64,000 bases of DNA from Sphingopyxis macrogoltabida (GCF_001314325.1 NZ_CP009429.1:4464501-4528500), one strand, 5' to 3'; shown: positions 18,499 to 28,578, counted from the first letter of the stretch. Numbers and translations are program-made. Notes: generated from the sequence alone by a model not told the origin.

Positions 18499-18505
18499 CG
18501 CTCCG

Positions 18506-19072
18506 ATGAGCGACCAGAACACGCACCGCGCCGCGCCCTGGCACGGCACCACCATCCTCTCCGCGCGCAGCGACGGCAAAGTCGTCATCATCGGCGACGG
18601 CCAAGTCTCGATGGGCCAGACGGTGATGAAACCGAACGCGCGCAAGGTCCGCCGCCTCCACGACGGCAGCGTGATCGGCGGCTTCGCCGGAGCCACTGCC
18701 GACGCCTTCACGCTGTTCGAACGGCTCGAGGCGAAGCTGGAACGCCACAATGGCCAACTCCTCCGCGCGGCGGTCGAACTCGCGAAGGACTGGCGCACCG
18801 ACAAATATCTGCGCAACCTCGAGGCGATGATGATCGTCGCCGACAAGGAGGTCACGCTCGTCATCACCGGCAACGGCGACGTCCTCGAACCCAAGGGCGG
18901 GATCGCCGCGATCGGTTCGGGAGGCAATTTCGCGCTGTCGGCGGCGCGGGCGCTGGTCGATTATGAAAAGGATCCCGAGGTGCTGGTGCGCAAGGCGATG
19001 GAGGTCGCGGCCGACATCTGCGTCTATACCAACGACCAGTTCACCCACGAAGTCATCGACATAAAGAGCTGA
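18506..19072 (+). CDS. hslV: HslV (ClpQ) protease subunit
   Basis: The 188-residue protein is the peptidase of the ATP-dependent HslUV complex in the cytoplasm. The catalytic Thr lies in [15 protein letters not shown], exposed after removal of a 14-residue leader. [31 protein letters not shown] and [14 protein letters not shown] are family hallmarks. The ATG at 18506 is the only sensible start. Its partner hslU lies 1.2 kb downstream, with an oxidoreductase gene in between, which is not the usual tight hslVU pair. Confidence 0.97.
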   Translation: MSDQNTHRAAPWHGTTILSARSDGKVVIIGDGQVSMGQTVMKPNARKVRRLHDGSVIGGFAGATADAFTLFERLEAKLERHNGQLLRAAVELAKDWRTDKYLRNLEAMMIVADKEVTLVITGNGDVLEPKGGIAAIGSGGNFALSAARALVDYEKDPEVLVRKAMEVAADICVYTNDQFTHEVIDIKS

Positions 19073-19089
19073 CCGCTTATGGTCGGGGT

Positions 19090-20184
19090 GTGATTCACGC
19101 CCTGCCCCGCCGCCATTTCGTCGCCGCCTCCGCGGCGCTCGCCCTCCCCGGCTGCGCAACGACGACGGAGCGCACCGTGGCGGCGAAGCCCGCCTGCCTG
19201 CACCCCGTCGATGCCGCACCCGACCGCGTGATTCGCACCGCGGCCGGGCTCCGTCCCTACCGCCGCAGCGGCTTCGTCGTCCGCGCCGATACGCTCGGGA
19301 CGAAACGGCTTGTTCATAACTACGGCCATGGCGGCTCGGGCATCACGATGAGTTGGGGAACGTCGAAGCTCGCGGTCGACATGGGGATCGCAGGGCATCG
19401 CGGCCCGGTCGCGGTCATCGGCGCTGGAATCGTCGGCCTGTCGACCGCGCGGCTGGTGCAGGAAGCCGGTTTCCCGGTGACCGTTTACGCCAAGGCGCTG
19501 CCGCCCGACACGACCTCGAACGTCGCCGGAGGACAATTCCACCCCTTCGGCCTGTTCGACAACGATGCCGTCACACCCGAATGGCGGCGGCAGTTCGCCG
19601 CCGCACTCGACTATAGCTGGCGGCGCTTCCAGATCATGGTCGGCGGCGATTATGGCGTCCGCTGGCTCACCACCTATGTCGAAGGCATGCCCGAAGAGCC
19701 TCTGATGGCTACCTTCCCGCCAGCGGCACGCATCGTCCGCGCGGAAGAGCATCCTTTCCCAGTCGAGCGATTGTGGCGTTACGATACGATGTATGTCGAA
19801 ACCGGACGCTATCTCCGCCAGATGATCCGCGACATCGAGGGCGCCGCCGGCCGGATCGCCATCCGCAATTTCTCCGCGCCCGCCGAGCTTCAGACGCTCC
19901 CCGAAACCCTTGTCTTCAACTGCACCGGACTCGGCTCGCACGGCCTGTTCGGTGACACCGAACTTACCCCGATCCGCGGCCAGCTCGCGATCCTGCTGCC
20001 GCAGCCCGAGGTCGATTATGCCTTCAATGGCCGCGCCGGCTATATGTTCCCGCGCGCCGACGGCATCGTTCTCGGCGGCAGTTTCGAGCGCGGCGAATGG
20101 CTCGCCGAGCCGCAGCCCGAACGCATCGCCCGGATCGTCGCGGCGCATCAGGCGCTGTTCGGCGGCTTTCGCTGTCCCGCCTGA
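19090..20184 (+). CDS. FAD-dependent oxidoreductase, DAO-like, with permuted motif order
   Basis: The 364-residue protein starts at GTG. It has a twin-arginine-like signal with a lipobox (RRHFVAASAALALPGC), so it is probably an exported lipoprotein. A segment that lies near the C-terminus of D-amino-acid oxidases (HNYGHGGSGITMSWG) comes first, near residue 76. The FAD-binding GxGxxG (VAVIGAGIVGLSTARL) follows near residue 107. The order is therefore rearranged relative to classical DAO. Substrate unknown. It sits between hslV and hslU on the same strand. Confidence 0.82.
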   Translation: MIHALPRRHFVAASAALALPGCATTTERTVAAKPACLHPVDAAPDRVIRTAAGLRPYRRSGFVVRADTLGTKRLVHNYGHGGSGITMSWGTSKLAVDMGIAGHRGPVAVIGAGIVGLSTARLVQEAGFPVTVYAKALPPDTTSNVAGGQFHPFGLFDNDAVTPEWRRQFAAALDYSWRRFQIMVGGDYGVRWLTTYVEGMPEEPLMATFPPAARIVRAEEHPFPVERLWRYDTMYVETGRYLRQMIRDIEGAAGRIAIRNFSAPAELQTLPETLVFNCTGLGSHGLFGDTELTPIRGQLAILLPQPEVDYAFNGRAGYMFPRADGIVLGGSFERGEWLAEPQPERIARIVAAHQALFGGFRCPA

Positions 20185-20258
20185 GCCCGGCGCTTGACTT
20201 GCACTGGCCCGCTCCCATCTAGCGGCGACATGACCTTCTCTGTGGAACTCTCCGACAT

Positions 20259-21560
20259 ATGAACAAGGATTTGACGCCGAAGGCGATCGTTGCGGCGCTC
20301 GACACCCATATCATCGGCCAAGACGCCGCGAAGCGTGCGGTCGCGGTGGCGCTGCGCAATCGCTGGCGCCGCCAGCAACTGTCCCCTGACCTGCGCGACG
20401 AAGTGAGCCCGAAGAACATCCTGATGATCGGCCCGACGGGCTGCGGCAAGACCGAGATTTCGCGCCGCCTCGCCAAGCTCGCCGACGCACCGTTCATCAA
20501 GGTCGAGGCAACCAAGTTCACGGAGGTCGGCTATGTCGGCCGCGACGTCGAACAGATCGCCCGCGACCTCGTCGAGGAAGCGGTACGGCTCGAAAAGGAC
20601 CGCCGCCGCGACGCGGTGCGCGCCGCCGCCGAAGAGGCCGCGATGGAACGGCTGCTCGACGCGCTGACCGGCAAGGGCGCGAGCGAGGCGACCCGCCAGA
20701 GTTTCCGCCAGCGCATCCGGGAGGGCCATCTCGACGACAGCGAGGTCGAGATCGAGGTCGCCGACGCACCCGGCATGCCGTTCGAGCTGCCCGGGCAGCC
20801 GGGCCAGATGAGCATGATCAACCTCTCCGACATGCTCGGCAAGGCGATGGGCGGCATGCCGAAGAAGCGCCGCAAGCTGAAGGTCATCGATGCCGCCACG
20901 CGGCTGATCGAGGAAGAACAGGACAAGCGCCTCGACCAGGACGATGTCGCGCGCGTCGCGCTCGCCGACGCCGAAGCCAATGGCATCGTCTTCCTCGACG
21001 AGATCGACAAGATCGCGGTCAGCGACGTGCGCGGCGGCTCGATAAGCCGCGAGGGCGTGCAGCGCGATCTGTTGCCGCTGATCGAGGGCACGACGGTCGC
21101 AACCAAATATGGCCCGATGAAGACCGACCATATCCTGTTCATCGCGAGCGGCGCCTTCCACGTCGCCAAGCCGAGCGACCTGCTCCCCGAACTGCAGGGC
21201 CGCCTGCCGATCCGCGTTGAACTGGGTGCGCTCAGCGAGGCCGATTTCGTGCGCATCCTTTCCGAAACCAAGGCCGGGCTGCCCGAACAATATGTCGCGC
21301 TGCTCGGCACCGAGGGGGTGACCCTGAACTTCCGGCCCGATGCGATCGCGCGCGTCGCGAAGCTGGCGGCAGAGGTCAACGAAAAGGTAGAGAATATCGG
21401 TGCGCGGCGGCTCCAGACGATCATGGAACGGCTGGTCGAGGAGATCAGCTTCACCGCGGAGGATGCGCCCGGCACGACGCTCGATATCGACGCAGCCTAT
21501 GTCGACAAGCAGCTTGCCGATGTCGTCGGCGACACCGATCTCAGCAAATATGTGCTATGA
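20259..21560 (+). CDS. hslU: HslU (ClpY) ATPase subunit
   Basis: The 433-residue AAA+ unfoldase of HslUV. Walker A is GPTGCGKT (residues 58-65), the pore loop is GYVG (91-94), Walker B is [11 protein letters not shown], and the sensor and arginine-finger region follows ([26 protein letters not shown]). The highly charged insertion between the pore loop and Walker B is the I domain. Length matches the family. It should pair with HslV to degrade misfolded proteins. Confidence 0.97.
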   Translation: MNKDLTPKAIVAALDTHIIGQDAAKRAVAVALRNRWRRQQLSPDLRDEVSPKNILMIGPTGCGKTEISRRLAKLADAPFIKVEATKFTEVGYVGRDVEQIARDLVEEAVRLEKDRRRDAVRAAAEEAAMERLLDALTGKGASEATRQSFRQRIREGHLDDSEVEIEVADAPGMPFELPGQPGQMSMINLSDMLGKAMGGMPKKRRKLKVIDAATRLIEEEQDKRLDQDDVARVALADAEANGIVFLDEIDKIAVSDVRGGSISREGVQRDLLPLIEGTTVATKYGPMKTDHILFIASGAFHVAKPSDLLPELQGRLPIRVELGALSEADFVRILSETKAGLPEQYVALLGTEGVTLNFRPDAIARVAKLAAEVNEKVENIGARRLQTIMERLVEEISFTAEDAPGTTLDIDAAYVDKQLADVVGDTDLSKYVL

Positions 21561-21661
21561 TCGGCGGTCTGCCGTGCCGGCTTTCGGACGGACCGAATAG
21601 CGCCGCGTTATCCGTCGTTCGTTAGCCGAACTCCATTTGACTTTCGCGCATCGTCAGTGCG

Positions 21662-22567
21662 ATGAACAATGAATACACGGCCGAACTGGGTCAAACGGCT
21701 GGCACGGAGACAGTAATGGCAGACGAAGAGGTCGCCGAGCAAGGCGAACTGGCGATCACGCGCACCGGCGATCGGCTTCGCCTAGCCCGCGAGGCGGCGG
21801 GACTGTCGCTTGCCGACGTCGCGACGCGGACGCGCATCACCCAGCGCCACCTCAAAGCCATTGAAAAATCCGATTTTTCCGAGCTTCCGGGCCGGACTTA
21901 CGTGACCGGATTCGCGCGCGCCTACGCTCGCGCCGTCGACCTTCCCGAAGCCGAAATCGGTGCCTCGGTCCGCCGCGAGCTCGAAGAGGACGAACATGGT
22001 TCGCGGCCGCTTTACGAGGCCTATGAGCCAACCGATCCCGCCCGCCTGCCGACCGCCCGGCTGACCTGGACTTTGGTTATCGTCACCGCCCTCCTCGCTT
22101 CGGCCTATGGCGTCTGGCGCTTCCTGTCGGTCGAGCCCGACGAGGCGCTGATTGCCGCGCAGAATCGCGCCGCCGAAGAATCCGAAGCGCCATCGACGGC
22201 CGCTGCAGCAACGGTTCCAGCCAAAGCCGGCCCTGCCGGCGCGGCGGTCGCCGCCGATGCGCCGGTGGTCCTGACCGGCGTCTCGGAGGTCTGGATCGGT
22301 TTCGACGATGCGACCGGCAAGACCGAGAATTGGCGCACCCTCGATCCGGGCGAAACTTATCAGGTACCGCCTGCCTATATAGAACAGTTCACGCTGCGCA
22401 CCAGCATCCCGCAGGCGCTCAAGGTCACCGTCGGCGGCCGCGACGTCGGAGCGATCGGCCCCGCCGACACGCTGGTCAAGGGCATCTCGCTGAAGCCCGC
22501 CGACCTGGTCGCGCGCGCCGGCGCGAGTGCGCCCGCGACAACGCCCGCACCGAAAACCAACCGCTGA
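21662..22567 (+). CDS. RodZ-like helix-turn-helix membrane protein
   Basis: A 301-residue protein with an N-terminal HTH_25 domain (GDRLRLAREAAGLSLADVAT, then ITQRHLKAIEKSDFSELPGR), one transmembrane helix (TWTLVIVTALLASAYGVW), an Ala/Pro linker and a C-terminal DUF4115-like beta domain (WIGFDDATGKTENWRTLDPG). This is the layout of RodZ, the cytoskeletal adaptor that links MreB to the cell-wall machinery. The ATG at 21662 is the upstream start; a second ATG at 21716 is also possible. Confidence 0.85.
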   Translation: MNNEYTAELGQTAGTETVMADEEVAEQGELAITRTGDRLRLAREAAGLSLADVATRTRITQRHLKAIEKSDFSELPGRTYVTGFARAYARAVDLPEAEIGASVRRELEEDEHGSRPLYEAYEPTDPARLPTARLTWTLVIVTALLASAYGVWRFLSVEPDEALIAAQNRAAEESEAPSTAAAATVPAKAGPAGAAVAADAPVVLTGVSEVWIGFDDATGKTENWRTLDPGETYQVPPAYIEQFTLRTSIPQALKVTVGGRDVGAIGPADTLVKGISLKPADLVARAGASAPATTPAPKTNR

Positions 22568-22685
22568 CCATAGGAATATTCGTCCGGCGGGAGCGGCAGC
22601 GCGCCGAAATGGATTTGCGCAGCCGCGCCTTGCGGCGCTATGAATCGCAGGATAGAATGGTTAATAGGTGGGGGCCGACAGGCAG

Positions 22686-23642
22686 ATGACAAAACGCCAT
22701 ATTATTTTCCTTGGAACCGCCGCGCTGGCGCTGGGCGCCGTCGTGCCCGCCGCGCAGGCGCAGGACGCCGAGATCGGCAAACGCGTCGATCGGTTGGAAA
22801 AGGAAATGCGCGCGGTCCAGCGCTCGGTGTTCCCGGGCGGTAGCCCCGCTTTCTTCGAAGGCGAGATCGCGCCCGACAACACGCCCGGCGAGCGCGTCAA
22901 GAGCACGGCGCCGGTCGCCGACCTGACCGCGCGCGTCGATGCGCTCGAGGCGCAGCTCCAGACGCTGACTGGTCAGAGCGAGCAAAACAGCTATCAGCTG
23001 CGCGAACTCGAAAAACAGTTCGCCGCCTACAAGGCCGAAATGGACAAGAGGTTCGCGGCCCCCGCGGCCGAGGTCGAAGCCACGCCAGCCGGTCTGGCGC
23101 CGGTCCCAGGAGCAAGGCCGGCAGCGACGCCGACCACCGCCGCGGCGACGCCGGTCAAAAAACCCGCGACGCCCAAGCCGGCGGCAGCGGCAGCCGCGAC
23201 CCCCGACGCGGCGCGATTGGCGCTGGTCAAGAAGGTCGAAATTCCCGCAACAGGTAACGAGACCGAAGACGGCTACAACTATGGCTTTCGGCTATGGCAG
23301 GCCAAACTCTATCCCGAGGCGCAGGCGCAGCTCAAGCAGGTGGTCACCAAATGGCCGAAGAGCAGCCAGGCGAGCTACGCGCAGAATTTGCTGGGCCGCG
23401 CCTATCTCGACGAGGGAAAGCCCAGCCTGGCCGCGGTCGCCTTCTACAATAATTACAAGGATCGCCCGAGCGGCGCGCGCGCGCCGCACAGCCTGATGTA
23501 TATGGGCGTCGCGCTCGACAAGCTCGGCCGCAAGGCCGATGCATGCAAGGCGTTCCGCGAATTCGACGAAGTGTACGGGGACAAGGCCCCACAGGATGTC
23601 CGCACCGATGCTGCCGCCGCAAAAACAAAAGCAGGCTGCTGA
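22686..23642 (+). CDS. cpoB: CpoB/YbgF, Tol-Pal associated periplasmic protein
   Basis: The 318-residue exported protein has a signal peptide (ending AAQAQ), a coiled-coil region (LTARVDALEAQLQTL and LRELEKQFAAYKAEMDKRF), an Ala/Pro/Thr-rich linker and a C-terminal TPR array (YPEAQAQLKQVVTKWPKSS, LGRAYLDEGKPSLAAVAFY). In the family it coordinates Tol-Pal with peptidoglycan synthesis at division. The ATG at 22686 is chosen because AGG lies upstream and the signal peptide follows. tilS overlaps its 3' end. Confidence 0.9.
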   Translation: MTKRHIIFLGTAALALGAVVPAAQAQDAEIGKRVDRLEKEMRAVQRSVFPGGSPAFFEGEIAPDNTPGERVKSTAPVADLTARVDALEAQLQTLTGQSEQNSYQLRELEKQFAAYKAEMDKRFAAPAAEVEATPAGLAPVPGARPAATPTTAAATPVKKPATPKPAAAAAATPDAARLALVKKVEIPATGNETEDGYNYGFRLWQAKLYPEAQAQLKQVVTKWPKSSQASYAQNLLGRAYLDEGKPSLAAVAFYNNYKDRPSGARAPHSLMYMGVALDKLGRKADACKAFREFDEVYGDKAPQDVRTDAAAAKTKAGC

Positions 23643-24621
23643 CACCGACGCCGTCGAACGGCTCGGGCGCGACCTTTCCGCGCTGCTCGGCCCCGACTGG
23701 CAACGGCTCGATTATGGCGTCGCCGTTTCGGGCGGTCCCGACAGCATGGCCTTGTTATGGTTGATGGCATCGCTGCTGCCCGGCCAGGTCCGGGCGGCGA
23801 CGGTCGATCACGGGCTGCGCAAAGGCTCCGACGAGGAAGCACGCATGGTATCGGGCTTCTGCGCACGCGAGCATATTCCGCACGCGACGCTCGCACCGCC
23901 GGCACCGCTCAAGGGATCTTTGCAGGCTGCGGCCCGCACCGAACGCTACCGCCTGCTCGAAGAGTGGCGGCAGGCGAACGCGCTCGACCATATCGTGACC
24001 GCGCATCATGCCGACGATCAGCTCGAAACGATCGTCATGCGGCTGAACCGCAGCAGCGGGGTCGGCGGGCTCGCCGCGATCCGCGCCCGCAACGGTGTCG
24101 TGCTCCGTCCGCTCCTGCACTGGCGCCGCGCGCAGCTTGTCGAACTTGCGCTCGAAAACGACCTGCCCTTCGTCGACGATCCGTCGAATTGCGACAATCG
24201 CTTCGACCGTGCCCGGCTCCGCCATGCTTTGCGCTCGCAGACCGCGCTCGATCCCGAAGCGGCGGCACGCTCGGCGGGTTGGCTCGCCGAAGCCGACGAC
24301 GCGATCGACTGGGCAGTCGAGCGGCTGATCGCTTCCTGGCCCGACGCCTCGGACATCGCGGTGATCCGCGACGAGCGCTATCCGCCCGAAATTTTCCGCC
24401 GCATCGTCACCCAGCGGCTGCGTGCCAACGATCCCGGGCTGGCGCTGCGCGGCGCATCGCTCGACGGCGTCATCGCGGCAATGAAAGACGGGCGTCGGGC
24501 AATGGTCGGCGCGCTGCTGATCGACGCGGTTCGCGGGCTCGAAGGTACGATTTGGAGAGTTTCGCCTGCGCCGCGTCGACGGCCGCCCGGAGGTGGACAA
24601 TCGCGAGTTAGCGAAACTTAG
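23596..24621 (+). CDS. tilS: tRNA(Ile)-lysidine synthase
   Basis: A PP-loop ATPase (VAVSGGPDSMALLW), with the downstream DHGLRKGSDEEARM and HHADDQLETIVMRL motifs of TilS. It modifies the wobble C of tRNA(Ile2) to lysidine, which lets it read AUA, and is normally essential. The C-terminal part is short compared with enteric TilS, as in many alphaproteobacteria. The start overlaps the end of cpoB, at ATG 23596 or 23608. The usual tilS-ftsH neighbour is missing. A recombinase remnant follows instead. Confidence 0.93.
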   Translation: MSAPMLPPQKQKQAADTDAVERLGRDLSALLGPDWQRLDYGVAVSGGPDSMALLWLMASLLPGQVRAATVDHGLRKGSDEEARMVSGFCAREHIPHATLAPPAPLKGSLQAAARTERYRLLEEWRQANALDHIVTAHHADDQLETIVMRLNRSSGVGGLAAIRARNGVVLRPLLHWRRAQLVELALENDLPFVDDPSNCDNRFDRARLRHALRSQTALDPEAAARSAGWLAEADDAIDWAVERLIASWPDASDIAVIRDERYPPEIFRRIVTQRLRANDPGLALRGASLDGVIAAMKDGRRAMVGALLIDAVRGLEGTIWRVSPAPRRRPPGGGQSRVSET

Positions 24622-25416
24622 TCACTTTCTGCCTTTCATCGCCCGTGCCGCCAGCGGAAGGGCGAGTAAAAGCCATTTCGGGTTATGGCTCCCGAACTTT
24701 CCTCCTGGATGTCTTCAATTCGTGCGGCATGGTAATGCGAAACCGGTCACGAAGGCTGCTGCTCCTCTCGCGAAAGACGCTACGTCGCTTTTCGAGCGTG
24801 TCGCGGTCACCCGTAAGCGCTGCAAGCAATCCCGACCTTGATCCAGTTATCGATATTTTCTCTTCAGTGACCTTGATCTCGTCGATCGCCAGTTTGGCGA
24901 AGCCGCGATATGAGACCGTGTGATCGAGCAAATCACTGCGGATTTGGAGCGCCGTGCGCGCTAGATCATCGAAGCCCATGACCTTCCTCGGGAAGAGGTT
25001 CCGCTGTTGTCGGGCATGCTCCGCTCCGCGAAGATGTCCGTCGCGGGAGGTCTGTAGGAAAGGGAGCTGTTTCCGGGCGGAAAGATCGTCGCAGCCTGGC
25101 CGCCCATCCTCGATCGCGCCAAGATGGCGCGCAATCTCGATGCTGTCCTTTTCGGCAGCGGCGTGCAATTCACCAACCTGCTGGTCGAAGCTCTCAAACA
25201 TCGCTTGATATCGAAGTAGCACCTCATCGAGAGTTTTGGCCAGAAAAGCAGGTTGCAACAGCCGTTCCTGGATGAAGTCTTTGATAAATCCTTCGAGACG
25301 CAACGCTGATAGTATGAGGCCGCTGCAGACCGCAGCCCCGTGGCGCACACGCGCGGAGCAAACGTAGGTCGCGTCCGTCAAGGTGGTGTAATTTCGGCTG
25401 TGGCCGTGGGCCATCG

Positions 25417-26631
25417 TCAGGCGGCTTTGGCGGTGATGTGTAGGGGCTGATTTTCCTCCTCGATCATGGGTTGGTTGAGTTCGGCCATGCCTTCGATCTG
25501 CATGTATCGGTGCTGGAGCTGCCACTCGTCGTTCTGCTCCATCAGCACAGCCCCGACGAGGCGGATGATGCTGTCTTCGTTCGGGAAGATTCCGACGACG
25601 TCGGCGCGGCGCTTGACCTCCTTGTTGAGCCGCTCGAGCGGATTGGTTGAGTGTAACTTCGTGCGGTGCTGGGTGGGAAAGCCGGTGTAGGCGAGCACGT
25701 CGGTTTCGGCCTCGTCCATGCAGGCGCCGAGCTTGGGCCAACGGGTGCGCAACTGGTCGGCGACCTGTCGCCAGACCTGCGTTGCGCTTTTCTGATCGGG
25801 CTGCAGGAAGACCTGGCGGATCGCGGCGGCGACGACAGTGTTCTGGCCCTTGGGCACATAGGACAGGGCATTGCGCATGAAGTGCACCCGGCAGCGCTGC
25901 CAGGTGGCGCCCATGACGCGGGTGATCGCGCCCTTGAGGCCCTCGTGAGCATCGGAGATGACCAGCTTCACGCCGGTAAGACCGCGCCGAACAAGGTCCT
26001 TCAGGAAGTCGGACCAGAAGACCTCCGCTTCCGAGGGGCCGATATGCAGGCCGACGATCTCGCGCCGGCCCTCGGTGTTGACGGCCATGGCGATTATTGC
26101 GGCAACGCTGATGATCCGCCCGCCTTCGCGTACCTTGAGATAGGTGGCATCGAGCCAGAGATACGGCCATTCGCCGGTGAGCGGGCGTTTCAGAAAGGCA
26201 TGGACGCGCTCGTCAATGTCCTTGCAAAGCTTGGAGACGGTGGACTTGGAGATGCCGGTCATGCCCATGGCCTGGACGAGTTCATCGACCCGCCGGGTGC
26301 TGACCCCGCCGATCCACGCTTCCTGGATCACCGCAACCAGCGCTTTCTCGACCATCTTGCGGGGCTCAAGGAAGCCCGGAAAGTAGGACCCAGCACGCAG
26401 CTTGGGGATTTTCAGGTTCAGCGTGCCTACCCGGGTATCCAGCGAACGGTCGCGATAGCCGTTGCGCCAGGTCGCGCGCTCGCTGCTGCGTTCGTGGCGA
26501 CCCGCGCCGATCAGGCCATCAACGTCGGCCTCCATGATCAGCTGCAGCACGTTCTCGGCGATGGTGCGCAAAAAATCCGGTTGGCCGCCCTTCGCAGCAA
26601 GCTCTTCGATCAGTAATCTGTCCTCGGTCAT
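25417..26631 (-). CDS. IS256-family (mutator type) transposase
   Basis: The 404-residue protein begins MTEDRLLIEELAAKGG, with GAGGAG upstream; the open frame extends to 26748 over IS-end sequence. Catalytic acids are Asp in LWLDATYLKVREGG, Asp in LVISDAHEGLKGAI and Glu in STNPLERLNKEVKRR, the DDE triad of the mutator superfamily. WQRCRVHFMRNAL is the family signature. It should move the element by cut-and-paste through circular intermediates, as known for IS256. Confidence 0.95.
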   Translation of the reverse strand: MTEDRLLIEELAAKGGQPDFLRTIAENVLQLIMEADVDGLIGAGRHERSSERATWRNGYRDRSLDTRVGTLNLKIPKLRAGSYFPGFLEPRKMVEKALVAVIQEAWIGGVSTRRVDELVQAMGMTGISKSTVSKLCKDIDERVHAFLKRPLTGEWPYLWLDATYLKVREGGRIISVAAIIAMAVNTEGRREIVGLHIGPSEAEVFWSDFLKDLVRRGLTGVKLVISDAHEGLKGAITRVMGATWQRCRVHFMRNALSYVPKGQNTVVAAAIRQVFLQPDQKSATQVWRQVADQLRTRWPKLGACMDEAETDVLAYTGFPTQHRTKLHSTNPLERLNKEVKRRADVVGIFPNEDSIIRLVGAVLMEQNDEWQLQHRYMQIEGMAELNQPMIEEENQPLHITAKAA

Positions 26632-26709
26632 CGGGAACTCCTCTTCGTCACGGTTGAAGTGTGCAAACTCCACCATAACGATGAACCCGGTGGCCACCAG
26701 CGACGCCGC

Positions 26710-26741
26710 ATTCCGGGGTGGGGCATGCCCCACCCCGGAAT
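26710..26741. repeat. Perfect 32-bp palindrome in the IS256-family leader
   Basis: ATTCCGGGGTGGGGCA is followed by its exact reverse complement with no spacer. It lies between the IS end and the transposase start. A hairpin here could block transcription entering from the target gene, or hide the ribosome site, as in other insertion sequences. Confidence 0.8.
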
Positions 26742-27793
26742 ACACCATCGCCTACACCGGAAATTACACCACGAGCGCGGACGCTAACGCAAACGTAGGA
26801 TTTATAGCCGCTGCCGCCCACGGCACCGTATAGCCTCGCCCCGCATTTTCCGCAGTAGACCAAGTCTTTTAGCAGATACTGTGTGCGACGTCCCGGAACC
26901 CGCAGCGAAATACCCCCGCGACGATCCAGGAGCGCTTGGACAGCGTCAAATGTTTCGCAATCGATAATGGGCGGCACGGCGGTACGGATAATCTCATCCT
27001 TCGCCCCGGCTTGCGCCGCCAAGCCGCGCGAATCATACACAAGCTCGCCGGTATAAAGGCGCCGACGCAAGACGCGGTAGACCGCTGCAAGGCCCCAATA
27101 TCCGCCGCCGGAGGCTGGAATCTTCCGATCATTCAAATAGGCGGCGATGCGCGCGACACCTAGCGGCCCGGGTCCTCCCCTGCCCAAGGAGAGACGGTAG
27201 ATGAGCCTGATCGTGTCTGCATGAAGCGGGTCAATCTCCAGCCGCCTCTTGGATGCCAGACCTCGCTTCTCAACAACGACGGCACGATAGCCGACAGGCG
27301 GCACCGACCCATTCCAGAAGCCTTGCCGCGCATTCTCTCGTTGCGCCCTGCGCACATGCTTTCCGGTTTCCTTGGACTGATATTCATCGAAAAGCCCGAT
27401 GATATGCCGCATCATCTCCGCCATCGGGTCATCACCTATCATCTGGGTGATGGATACAAGTTTTACGCCATTTTTCGCTAATGCACGAATATTGGCTTCA
27501 AGCTCGAACTGGTCGCGGAAAAAACGAGAGTAGCTGTGCACGATGATGAGGTCGAACGGTGCAGGAGTCCAACTCGCCATTTCCATCATGCGGCGAAACT
27601 GTGGTCTGCGGTCCGTCACAGCCGACGCACCGCGCTCTTCGAATATCTCGACCACATGATATCCCTTCAAGACGCAAAAGGCCTCGGCCTGCTTCTTCTG
27701 ATCAGGGATAGACAGCGGTGGCTCGACTTGGCGGGCGGTGGAAACACGAACATAGATTGCGGCGCGAGACGCGAGCCCAGCAACTCCTTTCAC

Positions 27794-28084
27794 ACTTCGC
27801 CTTCTTTCACTAGGTTGATGGCCCGCACATGCAATCGTCTAGGGCTTCATTTCCCGATGGCTGAAGCAGCGCGCGCTTTGGATCGGGCGGTTGACGCAGT
27901 GGAGCGCGGCGTACCTGTTTCGCGGCCCTGCCCCGGGGCGGGTCTGCGGATGCGATATTGTGCACAATCACCTGTTTTGACGAGCATGGATGATTACAAC
28001 GCAATCATGGTTTTCATCGTCCGAAATTGACGTCGCACTCGCGACCCCGGGGCGAGAAAAAGTCGTCCGCAACCTTGCCCATCA
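27794..28084. other. Intergenic behind the recombinase start
   Basis: No gene recognised. It should hold the recombinase promoter and possibly one boundary of the inserted element. Confidence 0.35.
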
Positions 28085-28228
28085 TCATCCCGGCGCCAAA
28101 CTCTCAAACAGCGGCCGAACGATGTGCCACAGTCCGATCAAGACATGGCTGCCAACGATGAGGAAAGCGAACCACAACTCGATCGCGAACGCGAGCTTGC
28201 GCCATTTGCCCGGTTTGTCGCCTCTCAT
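28085..28228 (-). CDS. Small membrane protein
   Basis: A 47-residue frame starting ATG at 28228: a basic head (MRGDKPGKWRKLAF) and one hydrophobic helix (ELWFAFLIVGSHVLIGLW), then HIVRPLFESLAPG. The upstream part of the longer open frame is Ser/Arg-rich and unlikely to be coding. No good ribosome site is visible and no family is recognised. It could be a bitopic small protein. Confidence 0.42.
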   Translation of the reverse strand: MRGDKPGKWRKLAFAIELWFAFLIVGSHVLIGLWHIVRPLFESLAPG

Positions 28229-28578
28229 GGGGCGAATATGCCAGCTTCGAGGCGTGCAGAAAAGGCGGATGGCGACACGAATAGAGGCCGCTGGCCGTGC
28301 GCGGGAAATGTAGAGGCCGCGAACCAAAATCATGAACGCCCGATCGCAGCGATCGCCTCCATATTGGCAGTATATTGATACCAAAACGGCGCAATTCGGC
28401 ATGCCGGACAGTCGCCGCGACGCAAAGCTTCCTCCAATAAGCCAGAAAATGCTTTGATATTTGCGCCAGGGTGCCCACGAATCCTTTGGCGCAGCGCGCG
28501 CCGTCGAGCCCTGGGGCGATGCGCAACAGAAAAAAGCTTTTTTGCCGCAACGACACTTATGGTTAACTGATCCCTGCG
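28229..28578. other. Intergenic, nothing recognised
   Basis: About 350 bp upstream of the LuxR-type gene. No convincing ORF. It probably contains the promoter of the 28.6-31.0 kb module. Confidence 0.35.

Larger units (their letters stand above)
25367..26788 (-). mobile_element. IS256-family insertion sequence inside the recombinase gene
   Basis: The element is 1,422 bp. The nine bases GCAAACGTA flank it on both sides (25358-25366 and 26789-26797), as expected for the 8-9-bp duplications of IS256. Imperfect ends share GTGGTGTAATTTC (left near 25383, right, read inward, near 26764) and GCGTCCG close to the tips. One transposase gene lies inside. The insertion inactivated the recombinase. Confidence 0.9.
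24683..27793 (-). pseudogene. Large serine recombinase split by an IS256-family element
   Basis: The N-terminal half (27793 down to 26798) has the resolvase core with the nucleophile in RAAIYVRVSTARQ, the recombinase domain (GYWGLAAVYRVLRRRLYTGEL) and a zinc-ribbon start (YCGKCGARLYG). The C-terminal half (25366 down to 24683) carries the zinc-ribbon end, a coiled coil and a charged tail. Removing 1,431 bp (the IS plus one 9-bp repeat) joins them in frame as SYVCSARVRHG, giving 559 codons before the stop. GTG at 27793 with GAAGG upstream is the start. As it stands the protein is cut. Confidence 0.92.

Noticed and set aside
24683..26170. A 495-residue minus-strand open frame
   Set aside because: It is a chimera: its first half is an out-of-frame shadow of the IS256-family transposase and only the last ~228 residues belong to the recombinase.
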